Assembly: GCA_940337035.1 (NCBI GenBank)
Contig: OW679203.1
Coordinates: 73,919,061-73,983,060, forward strand
DNA length: 64,000 nucleotides
Source of the DNA: Agriotes lineatus
Lineage: Eukaryota > Arthropoda > Insecta > Coleoptera > Elateridae
Direction: 5' to 3'
Position numbers and translations under genes: made by a program. The notes under the pieces are model-generated. The model did not search any database and was not told the DNA's origin. It worked only from the letters and a program-made list of their open reading frames with translations. Within the stretch, counting starts at the first letter, position 1. Every line of letters starts with the position of its first letter. Of this stretch, positions 30,448 through 41,700 are shown piece by piece.

Positions 30448-31450
30448 CTGGAAATAGAATAGTCGGTATTAGAGATCAACATACAAGCTCTAAAATCCAT
30501 TTAGAACTCCGTTTTGAGACGAGATTATCCCTACTTTTAATGATTTGCTACTGCCAGTAGCAATGTTTATGGAGCAAATTGAGGAAATCTGCCGTTTACA
30601 AATGCCGTTAAAAATTTCTGCTCTCCTCATTTCATTTCAGTAGTTTGCTGTGCAAAATTAAATTATTGAATGCTGAAACGTTCGCTTCATTTCCTCCATT
30701 TCAATTACATTTATTGGCAGCGTCATGAATAAAAAGTTGTTTGTAGATTAGGAAATTATCTGTCTATATAAAATCAATATCGACACGCGGCTTGGAATAA
30801 AAATAAGTTCGAGCAGCAATTTTACTTAATGAAGGCGTAGTTTGGTACAGGAAGTTCTTTTAATTAAGCAGTTCAGCACAGAGCTGAATTTGCTTCTAGG
30901 CACCAGTTCGAGATACCTTCACGTACAAAACTGAATTAATTTTATAAATTGAAAAACCCGTAATTTAGAAGACAGATAAAGGGTATGCGCTATCATACAT
31001 ATCAATGAGTGTTCTCCCTAATTTTATATAAGGTGTCTAAGAAGAATAAGTATAAAAGTTGGCTAAGACGGCGTCGCTTCATTGGAGCTCTTATTCATTC
31101 AAGATTAAAGAGATACAAGCATAACAGCGGAGGGTAAATGCATTTGCAGGGATTTGATTGTCTTTACCGCAAGTAGGTATCCATTAACAGAGAAATATAA
31201 ACCGAGTAGAATCGTTTACTTGTATAAATTGTAGAGGATTTTTAAAATATGAGCATACAGTTTGGGTTTCTCTCATGTCATATTTGTAATGTTTGTTTAT
31301 TTTTGAATAAAAATACCTTTTTTTCCATAGCAAATGTTAAAGTGTGCTTTAATCAACTCAAAACGAAAGGTCAAGTGTTACTTTAACATCAAGGGTAGAT
31401 AAAGTAATTTAATTTTCTAACTTTTATTTAAATTAAATATTACAGCTTCG
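30448..31450. other. Intronic/upstream spacer of the ABCA gene
   Basis: One kilobase upstream of the first ABCA exon that I could place. The splice acceptor at 30448-30449 shows it is intron at its left end. No exon, repeat or promoter could be recognised. Confidence 0.5.
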
Positions 31451-31883
31451 CAGAGCTGTGCGGTACTCGAGTACAAGTACTCAGTAACTGTACTCTGAGT
31501 ACTTTCAGTGTACTCGGTACTCAGTCCACGAGTACATTTTTTAAAATGTACTTGTAATTGTATTTGACGCATTTATGAGTACTCAAGTACATATCCGTGT
31601 ACTTGAATACATTTTCGGGTACTCGAGTACATTGCACTGCGTAATAAGTAGGTACCTACATTTTTATCCAATTTCAGACATGTGGCCGCCAGTCGCCATA
31701 AAAAGCTTAATTGCAGTTTTGAATCCTTGCAGTCGTGCAGGTTTCCGGTTAGTTCATTAGTTGATTGTTTAATAAGTGACTGACTACAGTGATTACCGAT
31801 TAATGATGTGAGATATTAAAAGTATATAATGTTTAAGGCTTTCGTGGTTACTCGAATTGTCAATATTAGAATAAAATTTTGGC

Positions 31884-32546
31884 CAGCATTTGTTGGCTTA
31901 ATGTGAACCTTGTGAACACAAACAAGGGTTTGTATAACCGTTATGTTCTTTGGTGGCTTGTGAACTCTTACAAGCCACTATGGTCCGTGTTATTAGACTA
32001 TCTTGTGAACAAGGATATTTAGGCATATCTGGCCTATTGTGCACCCATATAGACTAACGTTTTGCAAGACATTGCAGCTTGCATCATCAGAGTCAAAGTT
32101 GCTCTAAGAGCTTTAGGATGGCATAGATGTATTTATAGTCCTCTGTGCTAGCCGTGCAGAACGGCGTAACGTTGATTGGTCGTTCAAGTTCAATGCATTT
32201 TGCGACAACTGTGCGTGACCGGATGACGATCGGTCGTTGTAATGCTTTAGACCGTGAATGGCAGGAGTCCAAGTTTTACTAAGTGTAAAACCATCTTTCC
32301 TGGTTATATTATTTGGATGTTTTTCTATTTCTATGGCTTCACGTATCATTCTTGGAAAGTAGTGAGGTACTCTGGTCTTGCAAAACGTCTATATAAGTGC
32401 ACAAACAGTAAAGTACTCTAATCACATAGACCAAATCATGGGTGGCTTGTAAGTGTTCAAGGGCCACCAAAGAACATAATCGTTACACAAACCCTTGTTT
32501 GAGATCACAAGGTGTTAGGCACATTAAGCCAACAAATGCTGGTTCT
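31884..32546 (-). mobile_element. Penelope-like retroelement fragment with inverted terminal segments
   Basis: The ends are inverted copies of about 90 bp (CCAGCATTTGTTGGCTTAAT, ACAAACAAGGGTTTGTRTAA, GTTCTTTGGTGGC and complements). The minus strand encodes MIREAIEIEKHPNNITRKDG and TLSKTWTPAIHGL at 32349-32290, which resembles the C-terminal tail after a GIY-YIG endonuclease in Penelope-like elements. A TCTTGCAAAACGT...CTATAT...GTGCACAA block occurs near both ends, as in the partly inverted LTRs of that class. The reverse transcriptase is absent. Class assignment is from the tail motif and structure only. Confidence 0.5.
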
Positions 32547-32606
32547 TTATCTACAAAGACCAAGCAGTCTAAGCTGAAATTTAATTCTAATATATTAAAA
32601 GTAATA

Positions 32607-33032
32607 AAGTAATTTTTTTTTCTATAATAATTTTCAAGGTCAACTTTCTAGAGTTGCATTCCTGCAGGGTCCCTAGTTTTAATAATGTTGATACATAGAT
32701 TTTTAGTGCTTTTTTCCCACTAAAAAAATGATTTGTCATTTTGGCAGATATGTCATAATAGTGGGTAAAACGAACAGCGTAGTAAAATATTGTAAATTTA
32801 TTAATTATTTAACTTACAATATTTGAAAATAATTCACGTTTGATTCTATGAAAAAAAAAATTAAATTTGTCAAGAGTTCAAATTAAGTAACTTTGACATT
32901 CAAAATTGACACATAACCATAATTTTGAAAAAGTTCTACCAACACAAGGTATAAAAATTTTCTAGAGTTTTACTCACATATCTACCAACATTGTAACACT
33001 TTGACAGCTATTATAGAAAAAAAAACGTACTT
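32607..33032. mobile_element. TA-flanked MITE, copy 2
   Basis: AAGTAATTTTTTTTTCTATA on the left and the complement of AAGTACGTTTTTTTTTCTAT on the right, with TA on both sides (32605-32606, 33033-33034). It has the same ends as 18166-18747 but is shorter (426 bp) and lacks the internal tandem duplication. Non-coding. Confidence 0.75.
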
Positions 33033-33233
33033 TAGGTAGGTAAGAAGCAGGTTTCTAAATTAATGATATGTTCTTATTACTAGACCTTAGGTAGTAAAAG
33101 CATCATTAACGAAGTTCTGCGCCGAATTCAGATCACCTCGGTCACTTAACATGTACGTTATAAAAAGTATAGTAATGACATGAATTTTAGATGGTTTGCA
33201 TAATGATAAAGAGATTAAATTACTTTTATCCGC

Positions 33234-33751
33234 AAACGTCATAAAAGTGACAACGTATGTGTCTTTATTGACAAGGTAAAAGTGTCACTTTATCTGATTA
33301 AGCAGTACTTTATGTGCCTAATCACATAAAATCGTTGCTCTCATTCTTTGTTTCTGTGTTTGTTCGCTATCTCCTCCGAAGATACTGGACCAATTACATT
33401 GTATGATGGCTTAAAATTTTGCTAATTTTTAGACTTAGATCGTAGGCCGGTTTTTATTTTAAAAAATAGTACGAAAAAGTTTTAATTTAATTAAATCCTT
33501 TAAGCAGGGGAGCGGAGCATCTGTCGCCATGGGTTATGGTGTGACAGCTGTTATGGCCGTGTGCTATTAGTTCGGGTGATTCAGTATGTTCATATCTCAT
33601 TATAGTAACGTGTTATTTAAACAGCCGAGGTTGGCGCAGGGGTAGAGTGCTCGCCTGTCACGCGGGTGGCCCGGGTTCGATTCCCGGCTGATGCATCCTT
33701 TTTTCAAAATTTATATTAATGAAATTTATCTGAACACGTTTGCGGATAAAA
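33234..33751. repeat. Inverted-repeat unit around a tRNA-like sequence
   Basis: TTTTATCCGCAAACGT (33234-33249) is matched by ACGTTTGCGGATAAAA (33736-33751). The left part holds further short palindromes (AAAGTGTCACTTTATCTGAT; ACTTTATGTGCCTAATCAC). A tRNA-Asp-like sequence lies near the right end. No ORF. Confidence 0.5.
33624..33695 (+). tRNA. tRNA-Asp(GTC)-like sequence, pseudogene or SINE head
   Basis: A 72-nt sequence with a box A-like TGGCGCAGGGG, a 5-bp anticodon stem CTCGC/GCGGG around CTGTCAC (anticodon GTC at 33657-33659), a perfect T arm CCGGG-TTCGATT-CCCGG with box B, and a TTTTTT terminator a few bases after the end. The acceptor arm pairs badly (about 3-4 of 7 pairs between GCCGAGG and CTGATGC), so a working tRNA is unlikely. 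It could be a tRNA pseudogene or the Pol III promoter of a tRNA-derived SINE. Confidence 0.6.
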
Positions 33752-33889
33752 TAGTATATGTTATTCGGAGTAAAAGTGACTTTATGTGGCTTAGCTGAAT
33801 TATTTGCCTCACTAACGTTCGGCTAAATAAACTTCAGCTTCGCCACATAAAGTATCACTTTTACTCCTAATAACAATCTACTATTATTT
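33752..33889. mobile_element. Hairpin MITE
   Basis: TGTTATTCGGAGTAAAAGTG and ACTTTATGTGGC on the left, with GCCACATAAAGTATCACTTT and TACTCCTAATAACA on the right. Arms of about 40 bp surround a loop of about 45 bp that contains ACTAACGTTCGGC. Non-coding. Confidence 0.65.
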
Positions 33890-33967
33890 TTTATTTTATG
33901 TTTGTACAGCAAGAAACCAGTTCTTTTTATACAATATTATAGAAAAGTTCTTTAATTTTATTTATTC

Positions 33968-34110
33968 TTGCCATCATCTGCCGTAGTAGAACAATTATTT
34001 TCATTCGCAACACTGGTACACAGACCACATCGCCATGCTCTAACAGATAACAATTTTGAAAAACTTGTTTGTCTAACGCCAATAAAATACCTCTTTAAAA
34101 AATTGTGTGT
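33968..34110 (+). pseudogene. hAT transposase C-terminal dimerisation domain remnant
   Basis: The plus-strand ORF reads MPSSAVVEQLFSFATLVHRP and HALTDNNFEKLVCL, the hallmark C-terminal motif of hAT transposases ('PSSAxxERLFSxAG...RxxLxxxxFExLVFL'). It sits just inside the right arm of 31451-34275, as expected for the 3' end of the transposase gene. The rest of the gene is gone or replaced by insertions. Confidence 0.8.
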
Positions 34111-34384
34111 TTTATTTTTACCATTGTTCCACCATAGTACTCTTCTGTATTCGGTACTCTGTACTTGCATAGGTATTCGAATACTTTAATTGTGTACTTG
34201 TACTCGATTACATTTTAAGTAATGTATTTGTACTCGGTACTCGAGTACTTTTTGTCTGTACTCGGAACAGCTCTGTAGCTTTGTATTATCTTAGCAACCC
34301 AATTTAGCTACTGAGATTTTAAAATGTGATTGACTTTCCTTATTTTCTTTTGAAATTGTTAAAGTTCTTGCTACAGAAAAAATG

Positions 34385-34510
34385 TTTGTGTTATACACGA
34401 CGATAAAGTTATTACTATCCACTCTTGAATCATTTACGTCTCAACTTCGTCTCGACGTTAAACGATTCACTCGTAGATAAAATTTAACTTTATCGTCTTG
34501 TATAAATTAC
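34385..34510. mobile_element. Hairpin MITE (GACGATAAAGTTA arms)
   Basis: TATACACGACGATAAAGTTA on the left is matched by TAACTTTATCGTCTTGTATA on the right; the inner part GTCTCAACTTCGTCTCGACG is itself palindromic. About 125 bp, non-coding. Confidence 0.55.
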
Positions 34511-34639
34511 TACGAATACTAAACGTACTTAGTGCATAAAATAAGTATTTTCTGTCAGAATTCAATATCTGCTTCTACAGCGATCACACACATTTATTCT
34601 ATTAACAGTAATTTGCGCCCAATAACATTATTTTCGTTA

Positions 34640-35140
34640 AATAAACTTGAAAATCCTCAAATGGCTATTCTCGATATCGAACTCGAGAATCTCGATTCTC
34701 GATTTTTAAATATGTGCTGTGCGTACCGAACTGAGGCTGCCGTTATTTTAGGGTTGTGAAAGTTTTATAAAAATTATAACAAAGTTCTATAGTTTAGTTA
34801 ATCTCGTATCGAATATTCGAGAATTTGATTCATCTCGCTCCTTTCGAATATTCGAGATCAAAAAATATCAATCTCGATCTTAAATTTCGAGACGAGATCG
34901 AGAATTATCTCGTCTTTACGACATCACTACTAACAGGCAGATTCTACTGCGTTTTTATGAGAGTTTTAAAAGTACTATTGAAAAACTGCCGAGATAGAGA
35001 ATTTGGTTAGTCCCATCTTAAATATTCGAGAATTTCATTAATCTCGTCTCGAAAATTCTAAATCGAAGAATGTCAATCTCAATCTCGAATTTCGAGACCA
35101 GACTAGATGAGATCAAGAATTTCGTCTCGGCGACATCACT
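34640..35140. repeat. Fold-back repeat with TCTCGAATATTCGAGA words and TAGTGATGTCG ends
   Basis: Many copies of TCTCGA, ATATTCGAGA and AATCTCGATCTCGA-like words lie between 34670 and 35125. The sequence CGACATCACTAC occurs at 34918-34930 and again at 35131-35142; reversed it is TAGTGATGTCG, a typical hAT-like end. This appears to be the arm region of another hAT-like fold-back element, possibly two tandem right ends. No transposase was recognised. Confidence 0.5.
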
Positions 35141-35142
35141 AC

Positions 35143-36970
35143 TCAGCAGCTGCTTCTTCCTGTTAAAATTACATGCTAGGATGCCTTGTCCTTTCCAAGG
35201 TACGGAGAGATCATTGTCCCCTTTCATTTTGGAATAGCAGCTTCTGGCTATGAACTGCTGTATCTCGGGGTTGCTTCCTCGAGCTGGCACTTATAATACT
35301 TCGCGTGGCGTCCTTTTTGTTTTGGGCGACACGCACAGCTAACTTATTGGCAAGCAACTGCTCCCCGCTGCCTCCAACACGCCAAGCTTCACCAGACCGT
35401 TACGTCACTCTGTAGCATGCAGTTTTAATAATAGCACACGGGGTGAGTATTCCGCTGGCTTACACTTCACTATTTGAGTGCGCGGTAGATTCGTTGCAAA
35501 TTTTAAATACACAATACGTTTTAATCTAATTACTACAATGTAAGAAATACAGTTTAGTTTTATTCCTAGCAGAATAATGGTTACATACCAAGGTAATTAT
35601 TAAATGCCAAGGTGACACGAACTAGACCGTTACAGACTCTCGATTGAAATAATTGAATTATTTGTCTCGATATCAGATTTCAAGATTGTCCCCACAGCTG
35701 AATTCCGTGTGTCCAAATAGGTGTAATTATAAATATTACAAGTTTAAATTCTCCTAGTTATTGTTCTTACACAAAATACTCGTGAAGACAAATCAACATT
35801 CTTCGCATAGAAAAAATAAGGTCTGCAGGATTCAGTCACGCAGTTGCTGTTTTTTCTGTACATAAATCGTGTATTATTTGATTTGACGGTCCAAAATAGC
35901 AAGAAAACCTGTTCCTAATTTTCTTATTAACTTAGGATGTACTTGTTGGTCATTGAAAGCATAGAAAGCAAAATTCGTTGCATGGAAAGCTGCACTTCAT
36001 AGGATGCCCTCGTGCTTTCTTTCACAAATGGTATATCGTTTTTAATTACTCAAAATAACGGATAACGTGTGAGAAAGGGTTCTCCACAGCAAGTTCTGCA
36101 ATTTTTTCTTAAAAGAAAATTACTTATGAAGATGAATCGACCTTCGTTGCATAGAAAAGTGTTATCTCCGCCAGCTTACAATTTGCGCGTACGCCTACGA
36201 ATTCGCCCCGTGGATAGAAACCTGCACCTGAGATGCGAGCAGTAGGCTGGGAACAGGCAAACAGGCCAGACGTGTGTTAGTTGGTCTGATTAAATACTTT
36301 TACGCGATGTAATAGTGGTTAAAGCGATACTTTTCTTTGCAGTGCAGTTCCGTCACTGTTTCGCTGAATATTCACAACTTCTAAGCTGCATATATCCGCT
36401 GGAGGGTGCCGCTGTCACTAATTAAGTTCCGTCGGACTCCAACGTTGATTGAGTTTCGACTCGATTCTCGCATTCGCTTAAAATTTTTATACGTTGACTT
36501 CCATAGCCAGGCGTATCTGCCACCCAAGCGACCTTATTGGTGTGTCAGTCGTGCTTCAGGTCAAATGCCAGTATTTCGCCATTCAAGCGACTTTATTTGT
36601 CAGTCAGACGTGCGCCAGGCCAGAATATAGCATTTTACTATACTAGGTAAACCTTTGGAGCTGGAGCTCCTCAAACTTTGCTACTTCAAGTTGCAGACTT
36701 GTTTTGCCTTCATGTCGGTATTATTTTAACTGAATTGCCTTCTAGTGGCTTCTTTTTTTGTATAACTTTTGCATGTTCTTTGTTTTCTGCATGGTCAATA
36801 TAACGTTTCAATTGCGGAATTGTGTTTACCTGTACCTACTCTGTATAACCAACCACCTTCTTACGCGATAATTGTCTACACAGTGGCGTCCAACACATCA
36901 TTAATAAATACCTTCGACGTCTTTACGGTGGTCTTGACCCCTGCGAAAGGGCATTCTTCCTTAATTCAAG
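35143..36970. other. Spacer with old dispersed repeats
   Basis: No gene was recognised. An ORF on the minus strand (35290-35018) and one on the plus strand (36406-36630) have no identifiable domain. Two diverged copies of a block containing GAAGACAAATCAACATTCTT / GAAGATGAATCGACCTTCGT and CATAGAAAA lie near 35777 and 36128; a third, weaker, is near 37973. Confidence 0.4.
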
Positions 36971-36979
36971 GTCGATATA

Positions 36980-37790
36980 GGCGAGTGAGTGGGTATTCAC
37001 TCACGTCACGCACGTTTCACGCTTGATTTAAACACTCACGTTCACGCTCACGTTCAATTACGTGCACGGCGTGATACTCCACTAACGACATGGCCCGCAG
37101 CTTTTATTTGAAAATTCAAATTTAGATAGAACAATGATAATATTTAAAACCAATAAAGGACCAGCAACAGAACTAAAAGCTCTAAAACAAAATAAGTTTT
37201 GCACATGAATTAATTTATGTGTTATGTTGCAATCAGAATAGTAGACATAAAAAGAAATACATGAAAATTAACTGCAATAACTTACTACCGATAAATACTG
37301 ATTTCTCGAAAAAAACATTTCTTGCAACCGTTTTCAAAAACATTAGTTTTAATATCAAAAGCTGTCATTGGAACTGATGTTTCCCTTACTGATACGAGTA
37401 CAAGAAGGTATATGTTGCTAGGCAACACTTTTAATTCCTAGGTTTAAAAGTACTTTTACGTTGGAGGAACTAAAAGTAAGTTTTACTTGGCCACCTACAG
37501 ACGCAGACACGCGATTAACTGTAGACACAACACAACACAGGTGCGAAGCTCCGTCGTTGCAGGTTGCCACACACAAGTACAATGACCTCCAGCTCCAGCT
37601 CTAGATCTTCCACATGTTCCCTGCAGTATTTTTATCGTTACTAAATATTTAACATGAAATTAATGTGAATCACGCCTTGGAAATTTTCATTCACGTCCAC
37701 GGCCCGATTTTCAAATATTACTCACGTTCACGACGGGACCCGCCGTAACGCAGCGTGACCCGTCACGTCACGCGCATATCCCTAATTCAA
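36980..37790. repeat. Fold-back element with TCACG-rich arms
   Basis: The left arm (36985-37075) and right arm (37670-37785) are rich in TCACG/CGTGA words, for example CACTCACGTTCACGCTCACG on the left and ACGGGACCCGCCG, GTGACCCGTCACGTCACGCG on the right, in inverted arrangement. The 600-bp interior is AT-rich and non-coding. The architecture resembles the GTATTTAAATAC and GTACTCGAGTAC fold-back elements in this window. Confidence 0.5.
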
Positions 37791-38104
37791 ACGGTTAGGC
37801 TAGCCACCTACCTCGGCCGCTGCTTAAGATAGCTTATCAAACAGGGGACCAGGCTTTCAGCCTATACTAAGGGGAAGAAGAAGCAGTTAGTTTCAGGTTT
37901 CAAATACAATATTCTGAGAAAAAGTTCTAGATAAAATTTCCTGCTATCTGTTTCTCAACAGAAAACTACTCGCGAAAACGACTCAACACTCATGGAATGG
38001 AAAACAGTAATTCTAAGAACTTGATCATGTAGCAGCTGCGTTTTCTGTACGTTATTGACCTTCATGTATTACTTAGTATAGTGGAATAGCTATTAACATA
38101 TCTA

Positions 38105-38215
38105 GGAATGTTATGAGTATCATAACTGCCGCAGATGTTGTATTGAAATCCGAGCTCGCAGAGCGAGGATTTTAAAACATCTGAGGCTGTTATGATTCAT
38201 AACATCCGTGATTTG
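38105..38215. mobile_element. Hairpin MITE (TGTTATGA arms)
   Basis: GGAATGTTATGAGTATCATA, ACTGCCGCAGATGTT is matched by AACATCTGAGGCTGTTATGA and TTCATAACATCC; the centre is CGAGCTCGCAGAGCGAG. Non-coding. A related short inverted pair TTATCGGTTGC (38224) / GCAACCGATAA (38345) surrounds the next 120 bp. Confidence 0.6.
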
Positions 38216-38749
38216 TTCAATAGTTTATCGGTTGCTGTATGGTTATGGTTGCCATGTACGGTAATGGACTATTACCGTACAGATCAGTTATGATGTAGTT
38301 ACCAGCCTACTTTTGTATATGTAAACAAGGGATTAATATCCTGCAACCGATAAAACAATATAACCAAGGTTTTAATAATGTAAAGCTTGTCGAGATAGAG
38401 ATCTTGATGGGTCAGTTTCGAATTATAGTAAGAAAAATGGTTTCTTGAATTTGAATGTGTATAATCATGGCGGTGCTAGTTATAACACAATTTTCAAAAT
38501 ATCTTTCGTACATATGTGACATTTTTCGAAAGCGAATGGTAAAATTTTCCTTTCTGTGAGCATTATTGTTCTACTAGATTTATCATTCAAAACAATAAAT
38601 TTTTAAAACATCATTTTACTTAATGACAATGGCCGTGAAAGCCGTATCTGTATATGTTATGGGTGTTACTCCATCAAAAGTCCAGTATTCTGCCTATTGG
38701 TTTTCAGATCTCTAGTCTCCTTACACCGTTGTGATTGGATGACTAAGTT

Positions 38750-38795
38750 TCTCTCTCTTTCTCTTTCTCTCTCTCTCTCTTTCACTCACAGCATC
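38750..38795. repeat. (CT)n microsatellite
   Basis: An uninterrupted pyrimidine tract of CT/TTTC units of about 45 bp. Confidence 0.8.
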
Positions 38796-41700
38796 GATTT
38801 CTTCTTGGCTGGCCAAAGAAGGATCACAGTGTTCTCTTGAGAAAACGGAGCTGCTTTGAATCGAGCACCTGTCTACATTCAATTAACTTGTTATGTGCTC
38901 GTGCTATTTTATTTATATACTTATACCGTACTGAAATTTTAATATCGTAAATATTTATCGTCCGAGTGTTAAAAAATTGTGAAGTAGCTAAGAATCCAGT
39001 CGCATTCATCTGCGATCATGTTAAGTAGTGTTTATTTGAGGCGCCTTATTCGCATTTCCTGGCAGAGTTTGCTTGTCATAGATTACACCACGAAACGTAA
39101 TTACCCATTTCCCTGTTGTTTTTATTTAGTGCGCCTTCTGCGGATTTTCAGGCCTGCTTGAAGCCGCCAGAATTTGAGGATCGTGAATTGCACCACGGTA
39201 CGCAATTGCAAATAGTTTTGTTCTATACCAGTACCCGACATCACACCGTAACTAATTCTCAGATTATCCTGTCATTTGAGCCGGTCGATACCGATTTCAC
39301 AAATGTAAAATGGGTTCTGACCAATATAACAGTTCCTTACTTTGCTGCGTTAACTGTACTATTGTAAAACTGAACTCAGACTTGCGAATTTCAGATTAAA
39401 GCATAAATGTTGCAGCTAATAGGTAAGTCGTTCATTGGTCGACCAGGTTTCACGTAACCGAAGAAAAAGCACTTTTCTTTCCTACAACATCGTCAGGGGT
39501 AGACAGCAAGTGGCGCCTAACAATTTTTCATGGATGGGTCATATATCCTTGTGATATAACCTTATTGTGATGCGCAGCGGCAAAACAAGCTACAGAAATA
39601 ACCTCCAACCCTCTACACTGAATTATCGGCGTACTATTGTTTCTCGTTGTTGTGCCTGAACTCGGTTTTAGACTATAACAAGGTCAATCAAATTGACGTG
39701 GATTTAAAACAGGTATGAATGTGAAAGTGTTGCACTGTCATCTTTTTAAGCAACTTTACCCGATTATGATCTAAAAGAACTTGCTTTAGAACTTCCTGAT
39801 AACCTTTTGTCAAAGCTGGAGTGGGGAATGGAGTGGATGTTAAATCGAAGGAATTTGGATTTCCATATGACCCTGTGTAGTAGTTATTTTAGTGCTGAAA
39901 TTGCTTTAAAATATTAATCTAAGTTCAGTCCGTAGATGGTTCAAAATGTACTTTACGAAACTTCTTCTGTGCCATTAGTGCTTAAAACATTGCTTTAATG
40001 GTTAAATTTGTTTAGAAGAGGGTGCATATCTATAAATTCAAAAGCAATGCTGGCGGTAGCGTAAAACCACTCAAGCCTGGGCTTAACCTCTTACATTAGA
40101 GGTTTCATAATGGGTTAGTAGTTCTCACAATAAAACGATAAACGCCGGGAACCTCGTTATAGGGAAAGCCGGGTGGGATACAGTATGCGTATTTCTTAAA
40201 TAAAGCCACGGCAGAAGGGACGAAATGCGCGTTCTGTTATAATTGTGTACAACAGAAGTAGAAAATCAGTAAATATGATTATTTTATAAAAATTTGATAT
40301 TAATTGAGAAAGATGGCTAAAATGGATAATTTTTGGAAAAAATGCTCGATTTAGTTGCACCACATAGCTACCTGCCGTGATATGTCATTGCATTTTTTAG
40401 CTGAAAGTTCAGCTTTGTTAGAACTTTTACGTCTCGAGAAGGCCATCATCTTCACATTATTAATTTTATTAAAAATTAGGCTTCACCTATTTTTGACGTA
40501 GATAGAAAGCCATCGCTATTGCAAACACCAATTGTAAATGAAAATAAGCTTTGCTGTTTATTATGTACACTAACAGAAAATTAAAAATGTATTTTAAAAA
40601 GTTTACCACCATACATCACAACAGAACACAGACTTTTGTATAAGTCTTCAGCGAAGAACCGATAGTTATCTGACAGGTAGTAATTTATGACATGCGATAA
40701 GTGCTTGACTGAAATAAAAACTAGCACAAATTATTCCGTTGGGATTTAAAATAAATGGAAAGGGCGAGCTATTATGTTTAAGAGAAAACTGACTGTTGTT
40801 ATAAACAAGGCAATACAACCAAACAGAAGACGTGATACCATTAATTGTAACAATTATATCCGCCAAAAGTAACCTAGAAATCAAAATACTCGTAGAATAG
40901 TATATACATTGAAGGAAGAAATGTTTGTTGCACGTTGTTGACCGATTTAACTTTATTGTAGTTTTATAGCTGGTAAACCACCATCTGTTGTTTACCATAT
41001 GTTATTAGCTTTGTATATTTGCTGATTTTATAGTGTGGTCTTTTGCTTTTTAAGAATACTAAATGGGTAATTTCACAGGTATAGGTGCGCCACCCGGCGA
41101 TTATGCGAAGAATTTGTTGGTCTCTTGATGATTTATATCAGTGTCCGTTCGGGAGGCCTCCTGGTGGGGCGCGATACGTAATTATGTCATTTCAATAGCT
41201 TTTTGAACACCCGAAGGAGCTCACTGCAATGAAATTTTCAACGCAAAAAGTGGTCAAATTCGCTTTTTTGTGAAAATGAGTTATTCTGAAGGATATATGT
41301 CCTTCGAACTATTATACATCGTGCTGTGCAGGAATTAGACATCTATCATCACAACCAGCCATACAGCGGAGTAATGTTAGCTGTCTGGCTGCCATTACTT
41401 TACAGTAACTGGACATACACATGGTTATGTCAGAGCAGAAAGATGAAACAAAAGTTTTAATTCCATCGTAAATTATGCGTTCTTGAGAAATTATTTTATA
41501 GAGAATTTCAACATATCTTTTGAGTAACCTAAACCAGATTCGTGCGAGAAATGTGACAAACTAACCAACAATATTGAAGGCGTAAACACTGCAGAATAGA
41601 AGTGGCAATTCTTGACAGGAAACGAGAATCTCGTTTGTACAGTAACCTGAAGGAAAATATGGCGTTGTCAAAGAATACTAATCGCGTGGAGGTGATCACA

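Larger units (their letters stand above)
31451..34275 (+). mobile_element. hAT element with GTACTCGAGTAC minisatellite arms
   Basis: The left end is CAGAGCTGTGCGGTACTCGA and the right end, reversed, CAGAGCTGTTCCGAGTAC. The flanks CAGCTTCG (31443-31450) and TAGCTTTG (34276-34283) agree at 6 of 8 positions, consistent with an old 8-bp hAT target duplication. Both arms (31459-31640 and 34137-34268) are runs of GTACTCGAGTAC-like palindromic units. A hAT C-terminal domain is encoded near the right end. Inserted inside are a Penelope-like fragment, a TA-MITE and hairpins. Confidence 0.75.

Noticed and set aside
39116..39367. 83-codon plus-strand ORF preceded by an acceptor-like TTTTATTTAG, considered as an exon
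   Set aside because: No recognisable domain, no partner exon or donor that could be supported, and it is antisense to the ABCA gene.
40666..40998. 110-codon minus-strand ORF as a possible ABCA upstream exon
   Set aside because: Sequence (Ile/Tyr/Ser-rich, no ABCA motif) does not match the ABCA N-terminus; likely chance in AT-rich DNA.
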